DNA from: Planctomycetes bacterium UBA4800
GTDB lineage: Bacteria; Planctomycetota; UBA8108; UBA8890; UBA8898
Length of the DNA: 7,240 nucleotides
Direction: 5' to 3'
NCBI GenBank assembly: GCA_002402755.1
Contig: DHGK01000297.1
Location: forward strand, 15,261 to 22,500
Shown here: one piece after another, positions 6,818 to 7,240 of the stretch
Layout: each line of letters opens with the position of its first letter
Position numbering within the stretch: the first letter of the stretch is position 1
The notes under the pieces: generated by a model
Databases searched by the model: none
The model's input: only the letters and a program-made list of their open reading frames with translations
What the model was told of the DNA's origin: nothing
Position numbers and translations under genes: made by a program

Positions 6818-6875
6818 TTCCTTCCCAGCCGTTGTCGCCGCAAGGCGCGGCCCGACCCCGCGGGGCCGTGCCTTC

Positions 6876-6881
6876 AGTATA
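6876..6881 (-). promoter_or_regulatory. Candidate -10 box of the mutarotase-like gene
   Basis: The minus strand reads TATACT, matching 5 of 6 consensus bases, in a GC-rich background. The predicted transcription start is near 6869, giving a leader of about 64 nt. No convincing -35 element lies 16-19 nt upstream. A GC palindrome CCCCGCGGGG (6856-6865) sits just past the predicted start and could be an operator. The lack of a -35 suggests activator dependence or a false match. Confidence 0.35.
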
Positions 6882-6955
6882 CATCAGGGCCGGCGGATCG
6901 TCCTTCCGGATCCGGCGCCGTTCCGAGGCGCGGGGCCGGCTCCCGCGACCGTCGA

Positions 6956-6984
6956 TTGACCGCCGAGAGGCGCGCGATTACGAT
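6956..6984 (+). promoter_or_regulatory. Candidate sigma70-type promoter of the GH43 gene
   Basis: TTGACC (6956-6961), a 17-nt spacer, then TACGAT (6979-6984). The -10 box is the same hexamer proposed for the dipeptidase. The expected transcription start at about 6990-6992 coincides with the tandem ATG ATG at 6990-6995, so the mRNA would have essentially no 5' leader. Confidence 0.55.
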
Positions 6985-6989
6985 CGTGG

Positions 6990-7240
6990 ATGATGAAAAC
7001 GCGAACGAGATGTCTTGTGCGTTCTTGTATGCTCCTCGTGGGGATGCTGATGGCCGCCGGCGCCGCCGGCGCGGCGGCGGCCGGAACCTATCGCAACCCC
7101 ATCATCGACCGACTGGGGCCGGCGGATCCGCACGTGATCAGGCACGAGGGCACGTACTACCTGTACCCCACGACCGATTCGCGGGGCTACGACGTGTTCG
7201 TCTCCAAGGACCTGGTTCACTGGGAGCAGAAGCCCAAGGT
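6990..7240 (+). CDS. Exported glycoside hydrolase family 43 protein, N-terminal part (cut by window end)
   Basis: The frame is open to the right edge: 83 full codons plus 2 bases. The product starts MMKTRTRCLVR, a basic N-terminus, followed by a hydrophobic Ala/Gly/Leu/Met segment to about residue 31, a good signal peptide. The mature start shows the GH43 five-bladed propeller opening: YRNPIIDRLGPADPHVIR (34-51), GTYYLYPTTDS (54-64), YDVFVSKDLVHWE (67-79). D46 in ADPH is the expected catalytic base. GH43 enzymes are mostly arabinofuranosidases, xylosidases and arabinanases acting on plant or algal polysaccharide; the specific activity cannot be told from this fragment. No Shine-Dalgarno sequence precedes either ATG (6990 or 6993), which fits a leaderless message. 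It is divergent from the mutarotase-like gene. Confidence 0.85.
   Translation, partial: MMKTRTRCLVRSCMLLVGMLMAAGAAGAAAAGTYRNPIIDRLGPADPHVIRHEGTYYLYPTTDSRGYDVFVSKDLVHWEQKPK

Noticed and set aside
1..7240. Insertion sequence, phage, toxin-antitoxin or defence system
   Set aside because: No transposase, integrase, nuclease or small paired genes are visible, and base composition and codon use look uniform across the six genes.

Overview
This is a high-GC bacterial window, with strong G/C bias at third codon positions in every gene. It carries six genes. The mix is secreted sugar-active proteins (a parallel beta-helix protein, a mutarotase-like protein and a GH43 glycosidase) plus an anaerobic-type 2-oxoacid oxidoreductase pair. 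That mix and the sigma70-like promoters would suit a polysaccharide-degrading heterotroph of the Planctomycetota/Verrucomicrobiota/Hydrogenedentota/Acidobacteriota kind. No taxonomic marker gene is present, so the assignment is only a guess.

Layout, left to right. Bases 8-243 are two tandem copies of a 118-bp non-coding unit, followed by a small perfect hairpin. Next is a minus-strand M19 (renal dipeptidase-type) peptidase (275-1315). A 236-bp divergent intergenic region holds one candidate promoter for each direction. A plus-strand exported right-handed beta-helix protein follows (1552-3462). Then a near-consensus promoter (TTGGCA-N17-TATAAT) and a strong leader hairpin precede iorA-iorB (3581-5754), which are separated by 2 nt and probably translationally coupled. 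A 52-bp convergent gap with GC-rich hairpins separates iorB from a minus-strand exported mutarotase-like protein (5807-6805). A second divergent region (6806-6989) leads to the start of a plus-strand exported GH43 glycosidase, cut by the right edge of the window.

How the genes relate. The beta-helix, mutarotase-like and GH43 proteins are predicted to be exported and fit scavenging of plant or algal polysaccharide. The cytosolic dipeptidase and IorAB fit peptide and aromatic amino acid (2-oxoacid) catabolism. Apart from iorAB, each gene seems to have its own promoter, so this is a set of neighbouring single-gene units and not one large operon.

The observations most worth a second look are these: IorA ends cleanly before the C-terminal 4Fe-4S ferredoxin domain expected in this family; the 118-bp tandem repeat is unexplained; and the GH43 start codon lies almost at the predicted transcription start (leaderless mRNA). 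I saw no CRISPR array, transposase, phage gene, defence system, tRNA or rRNA, and nothing that clearly amounts to a new multi-gene system.
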